5,387 nucleotides of DNA from an uncultured Collinsella sp. (GTDB lineage Bacteria > Actinomycetota > Coriobacteriia > Coriobacteriales > Coriobacteriaceae): NCBI GenBank assembly GCA_902475375.1, contig CABRZC010000115.1, forward strand, positions 1-5,387, written 5' to 3'. A program made the position numbers and the translations under genes. The notes under the pieces were generated by a model that saw only the letters and a program-made list of their open reading frames with translations, was not told where the DNA came from and searched no databases. Within the stretch, counting starts at the first letter, position 1. Each line of letters begins with the position of its first letter. Of this stretch, positions 5,199 through 5,387 are shown one piece after another.

Positions 5199-5387
5199 CT
5201 ATCGCTGGTCGATTTCACCGGGTTCAACCATTATTTCTAACGTGTGTAAATATTCATCTTGATTGTCAGATATGTATTCGCTTACATACCAGAATTCTAG
5301 AAGAGGCCCTGCGGCAATGAGATGATTCTGGTGATCGCGTCGAAAATGTTGGTGTAAGGGCGGCGCCCTAGCGCCCGTTTAACGAAG
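5199..5387 (-). pseudogene. Possible partial or decayed gene at the right edge (two frames)
   Basis: Two minus-strand frames look protein-like here. The first enters from the right edge, reads KRALGRRPYTNIFDAITRII and continues to a TAG at 5299-5297, with G/C-rich third positions like the neighbouring genes. The second is open from after a TAA at 5381-5379 to a TAG at 5201-5199 (59 codons). Its later part (GPLLEFWYVSEYISDNQDEY and on to EIMVEPGEIDQR) resembles real protein, but its codons are AT-rich (TTA, ATA, GAA). The first frame could be the true end of a gene lying beyond the window. Alternatively one gene may have been broken by a frameshift near 5300-5312, where the frames could join. 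No start codon with a ribosome site and no recognised domain is seen, so the function is unknown. Chance open reading remains possible. Confidence 0.3.

Noticed and set aside
5205..5240. T-arm-like GGTTCAACC, suggesting a tRNA
   Set aside because: The flanking bases do not form a T-arm stem, and no acceptor stem, anticodon arm or D-arm can be placed around it.
4861..5262. Plus-strand open frame running from inside xseB through the inverted repeat
   Set aside because: It begins inside xseB in another frame, and its later part is only the translation of the inverted repeat and spacer. The matching minus-strand frame (4930-5124) is rejected for the same reason.
5259..5288. TTGATT and TACATA at 18 bp spacing, with TATGTA/TACATA inverted repeat (promoter or operator)
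   Set aside because: No gene with a ribosome site follows on the plus strand in this window, the stretch is AT-rich so such matches arise by chance, and it lies inside the protein-like minus-strand frame.
5356..5376. GGGCG/CGCCC hairpin near the right edge as a terminator
   Set aside because: The stem is only 5 bp with a loop that could pair in other ways, and just three T residues follow; it also lies within the host-like minus-strand coding frame.

Overview
The window looks like a chromosomal segment of a high-GC member of the Coriobacteriia (Actinomycetota), most likely Collinsella or a close relative. The reasons are strong G/C third positions in the genes, GTG starts, A/G-rich ribosome binding sites, and an RNase D with an HRDC domain beside a YugP-type zinc peptidase and xseA-xseB. 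The genus is inferred from general resemblance; no search was run.

Layout: on the minus strand, a lipid/diacylglycerol-kinase-family gene (209-1126) is followed by a 30-residue single-pass membrane protein (107-199). The Shine-Dalgarno of the small gene overlaps the kinase stop codon, and a good intrinsic terminator (24-73) closes this two-gene unit. A short divergent intergenic region (1127-1224) separates it from four plus-strand genes: rnd (RNase D, 1225-2358), a membrane zinc peptidase of the YugP family (2423-3127), xseA (3243-4694, exonuclease VII large subunit) and xseB (4737-5003, small subunit). xseA and xseB form one enzyme and are presumably co-transcribed. RNase D processes RNA 3' ends, so the cluster is mostly nucleic-acid processing with one membrane protease inside it.

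After xseB there is no intact gene. An almost perfect 35-bp inverted repeat (5024-5058 / 5101-5135) begins 20 bp after the xseB stop, and each arm is itself a small palindrome. It could be a transcription terminator, an mRNA 3'-end structure or a REP/MITE-like repeat. To its right, 5136-5387 is more AT-rich. It carries protein-like minus-strand reading in two different frames, best read as the edge of a partial or decayed gene.

The main candidates for something undescribed are the coupled micro-membrane-protein beside the lipid kinase and the nested inverted repeat. The kinase itself departs from its family at a normally conserved motif. No CRISPR array, phage gene, insertion sequence or RNA gene was recognised.
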